From Paenibacillus sp. FSL H7-0737 (GTDB taxonomy: Bacteria; Bacillota; Bacilli; Paenibacillales; Paenibacillaceae), in assembly GCF_000758545.1 (NCBI RefSeq), contig NZ_CP009279.1:3782001-3846000 (forward strand): a stretch of DNA of 64,000 bases, in the 5' to 3' direction. Each line of letters opens with the position of its first letter. Positions within the stretch are counted from its first letter, which is position 1. The position numbers were made by a program, and so were the translations under genes. The notes under the pieces were generated by a model that was not told where the DNA came from, did not search any database, and worked only from the letters and a program-made list of their open reading frames with translations. Positions 62,071-64,000 of the stretch are shown in pieces.

Positions 62071-64000
62071 TTGACAAAGAGTACAGGCAAACGCCTGCTT
62101 GAATACGCATTGACCGCAAAAAAAACCTTTATCGCAGCCCTTCTACTCCTCTCCATCGGGGTAGCGGCTGAACTGGCAGGTCCATTTATTGCCAAAAGCA
62201 TGATTGACAATCATATGTTGGCCATCGAAAAGCCTTATTTTAGTACTGCATCACCTGATGAGGCAGTTCAGTATAACAACGCTTATTACAAACGCGGAGA
62301 CCGATTTGAACCCGGGGAAGCTAAGGGTCAAGAAATTCGCATTCTTCAATCGGGACGAAGTTTCTACTTTATCAATGAAGCCGTAACACAGTCCGATGGT
62401 GAGAGAAAGTTCAGTAATGGTGAAATGCATATCACGCGCGGCCAGGACGAAGTCATCTATCCTGCGGTTAAACTTTCAGCGGATGAACTGTTTGATTTTT
62501 ACAAACCTGAGCTCCCTGGTATTTATCAGCTGGTCGGTTTGTACGCTATCTTCCTGGTCATCTCGATCTTTGCCGAATTCGGTAAAACCTATTGGCTGCA
62601 ATCTTCGGCGAATCAGGTAATCCGAAAACTACGAACAGATGTGTATGCGCATATCCAGCGACTTCCGGTTTACTTTTTTGACAACTTGCCAGCAGGTAAG
62701 GTAGTGTCACGTGTAACTAATGATACTGAGGCGATAAAGGATCTATTTATTGCCGTTCTCTCTAATTTCAGCACTGGTATTATTAATATTACTGGTGTAT
62801 ACATCGCCTTGTTCTTGCTCGATGTTCGGCTAGGTCTGATCAGCTTGTTCATCATCCCGATTCTTATTCTTTGGATCGTGCTCTACCGTAAAATCGCTAC
62901 AAAATACAATACGATCATCCGCTCACGTCTGAGTGAGATCAACGCTATCATTAATGAATCTATTCAAGGAATGTCCATTGTTCGTATATTCCGCCGTCAG
63001 AAGCAGCTTGGTGAAGAATTTGAGCATCTGAACGATGACTACTTGAAATATCAGAATAAAATGCTGAATCTGAATGCCTTCACCTCCCACAACCTGGTGA
63101 ACTCTCTACGCAGTCTCTCTTTTGTGATGGTGCTTTGGTATTTCGGACATGGCAGTATTACGGGTTCTACATTTGTATCTTTAGGTGTTCTATACGCCTT
63201 CGTCGATGTGCTTGGACGTTTGTTCCAACCGATTACAGGTATGGTGAATCAGCTTGCAAATCTCGACACTTCTATGGTGTCTGCGGGTCGTGTGTTTACT
63301 CTTATGGATGAGCCTGGGGAGAATGTTACCGATGGTTCCATGCCGCGCTATAAAGGAAAAGTGGAGTTTAAGAACGTCTCTTTTGCTTATAAAAAAGACT
63401 TCGTCCTTCGCGATATTTCCTTTGAAGCACGCCCAGGCGAAACTGTTGCTCTAGTAGGTCACACCGGTTCCGGAAAAAGCTCGATCATCAACTTATTATT
63501 CCGGTTCTATGATCCACAGAAAGGTGAAATCACGATTGATGGCCAGAAGGTTACAGATATTCCGAAGCAATGGCTACGCAATCACATGGGGATTGTTCTT
63601 CAAGACCCTTACCTCTTCACTGGCACTATTGCTTCCAATGTCAGCCTGGGGGATGAACGAATCTCACGCGAACGGGTTGAACGGGCTTTACGGGAAGTCG
63701 GAGCAGATAAATTGCTGGCCCACCTTCCTCAAGGTTTTGATGAACCGGTTATTGAAAAAGGGAGCACCCTTTCTGCAGGTCAGCGGCAATTGATTTCGTT
63801 TGCCAGAGCGCTCTCCTTCGACCCAGCTATTCTGATTCTTGATGAAGCTACCTCCAATATCGACACGGAGACAGAAAGCGTCATTCAAGATGCATTAGAA
63901 GTCCTCAAAAAAGGACGCACCACATTCATCATCGCACACCGTCTTTCCACGATACGCAGTGCAGATCAGATTCTTGTTCTGCATCATGGTGAGATTGTAG
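62071..64000 (+). CDS. bmrD: Heterodimeric multidrug ABC exporter, BmrD-type subunit (cut by window edge)
   Basis: 643 codons visible, 3' end outside the window; family length about 670. TTG start with AGGAGGTG 6 nt upstream, 47 nt after bmrC. A long extracytoplasmic insert lies between helices 1 and 2 (about 50-145; EPGEAKGQEIR, FYFINEAVTQSDGE), a BmrD feature. ATPase: Walker A VGHTGSGKSS, Walker B LILDEATSNID with catalytic Glu, non-canonical signature LSAGQRQL. Complements the degenerate BmrC site. Confidence 0.92.
   Translation, partial: MTKSTGKRLLEYALTAKKTFIAALLLLSIGVAAELAGPFIAKSMIDNHMLAIEKPYFSTASPDEAVQYNNAYYKRGDRFEPGEAKGQEIRILQSGRSFYFINEAVTQSDGERKFSNGEMHITRGQDEVIYPAVKLSADELFDFYKPELPGIYQLVGLYAIFLVISIFAEFGKTYWLQSSANQVIRKLRTDVYAHIQRLPVYFFDNLPAGKVVSRVTNDTEAIKDLFIAVLSNFSTGIINITGVYIALFLLDVRLGLISLFIIPILILWIVLYRKIATKYNTIIRSRLSEINAIINESIQGMSIVRIFRRQKQLGEEFEHLNDDYLKYQNKMLNLNAFTSHNLVNSLRSLSFVMVLWYFGHGSITGSTFVSLGVLYAFVDVLGRLFQPITGMVNQLANLDTSMVSAGRVFTLMDEPGENVTDGSMPRYKGKVEFKNVSFAYKKDFVLRDISFEARPGETVALVGHTGSGKSSIINLLFRFYDPQKGEITIDGQKVTDIPKQWLRNHMGIVLQDPYLFTGTIASNVSLGDERISRERVERALREVGADKLLAHLPQGFDEPVIEKGSTLSAGQRQLISFARALSFDPAILILDEATSNIDTETESVIQDALEVLKKGRTTFIIAHRLSTIRSADQILVLHHGEIV

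Noticed and set aside
1..64000. CRISPR arrays, rRNA or tRNA genes
   Set aside because: No regularly spaced repeats and no cloverleaf or rRNA sequence was recognised on either strand.

Overview
The window looks like a chromosomal segment of a spore-forming, low-to-moderate-GC Gram-positive bacterium, most likely Paenibacillus or a close relative. The reasons are the Bacillales gene order (cotE, mutS, mutL, miaA, hfq, spoVK, hflX, ynbB, glnR, glnA; lexA divergent from yneA-ynzC), spore genes (cotE, spoVK), extended GGAGG-type ribosome binding sites, frequent TTG/GTG starts and U-rich hairpin terminators. No rRNA, tRNA or CRISPR array was seen.

Layout. 1-5.9 kb: 5'-part of metH (cut by the window edge), a FixH/YtkA-like lipoprotein, a HAD phosphatase, a membrane protein, ynzC, the SOS cell-division suppressor yneA, and lexA, with three LexA boxes in the yneA-lexA intergenic region. 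6-10 kb: accessory genes (L,D-transpeptidase, metallo-hydrolase coupled to a cupin, DUF4352 protein, small unknowns). 10.2-20.6 kb: a decayed accessory island. It is bounded on the right by intact glnA and on the left by a 100-nt, 80 % identical, same-orientation copy of the glnA 3' end plus its terminator. Inside are a broken IS3-family element, relics of two sigma-70-region-4-like phage regulators, a LexA-N-domain-like gene, an ASCH gene, a frameshifted HEPN (MltR-like) gene, and several apparently intact small membrane or surface proteins.

20.7-40.7 kb: a long, mostly leftward housekeeping block: cotE, an amidoligase-like gene with a GC-rich core and a coupled 35-codon ORF, mutS-mutL, a methyltransferase, miaA-hfq, a class A penicillin-binding protein, an NTP/NDP phosphatase-like gene, a DUF218 protein, spoVK, hflX, ynbB, and the GlnR-controlled glnRA operon. 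One GNAT gene on the other strand interrupts it.

40.8-59.7 kb: HD-GYP phosphodiesterase, aromatic-acid-exporter-like protein, an ABC importer of the SsuABC/ThiXYZ type, a GH13 amylase lipoprotein, azoreductase, an RsgA-type GTPase, a tiny transcription unit with strong promoter and terminator (51.4-51.63 kb), HAD phosphatase, ArsR-family regulator, YpdA-type reductase with a UPF0756 membrane protein, an ECF sigma/anti-sigma pair, a YgaD-like ABC exporter and a HesB-like protein.

59.8-64 kb: a heterodimeric multidrug exporter of the BmrC/BmrD type (second subunit cut by the window edge), preceded by a leader with a 30-codon ORF, a strong intrinsic terminator and a competing antiterminator segment. 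This is the hallmark of ribosome-mediated attenuation, like bmrB-bmrCD in Bacillus subtilis, with its own leader sequence. The most noteworthy signals are the glnA-3'-end direct repeat around the island, the exporter attenuator, the hidden small gene at 51.5 kb, and the amidoligase with its coupled mini-ORF.
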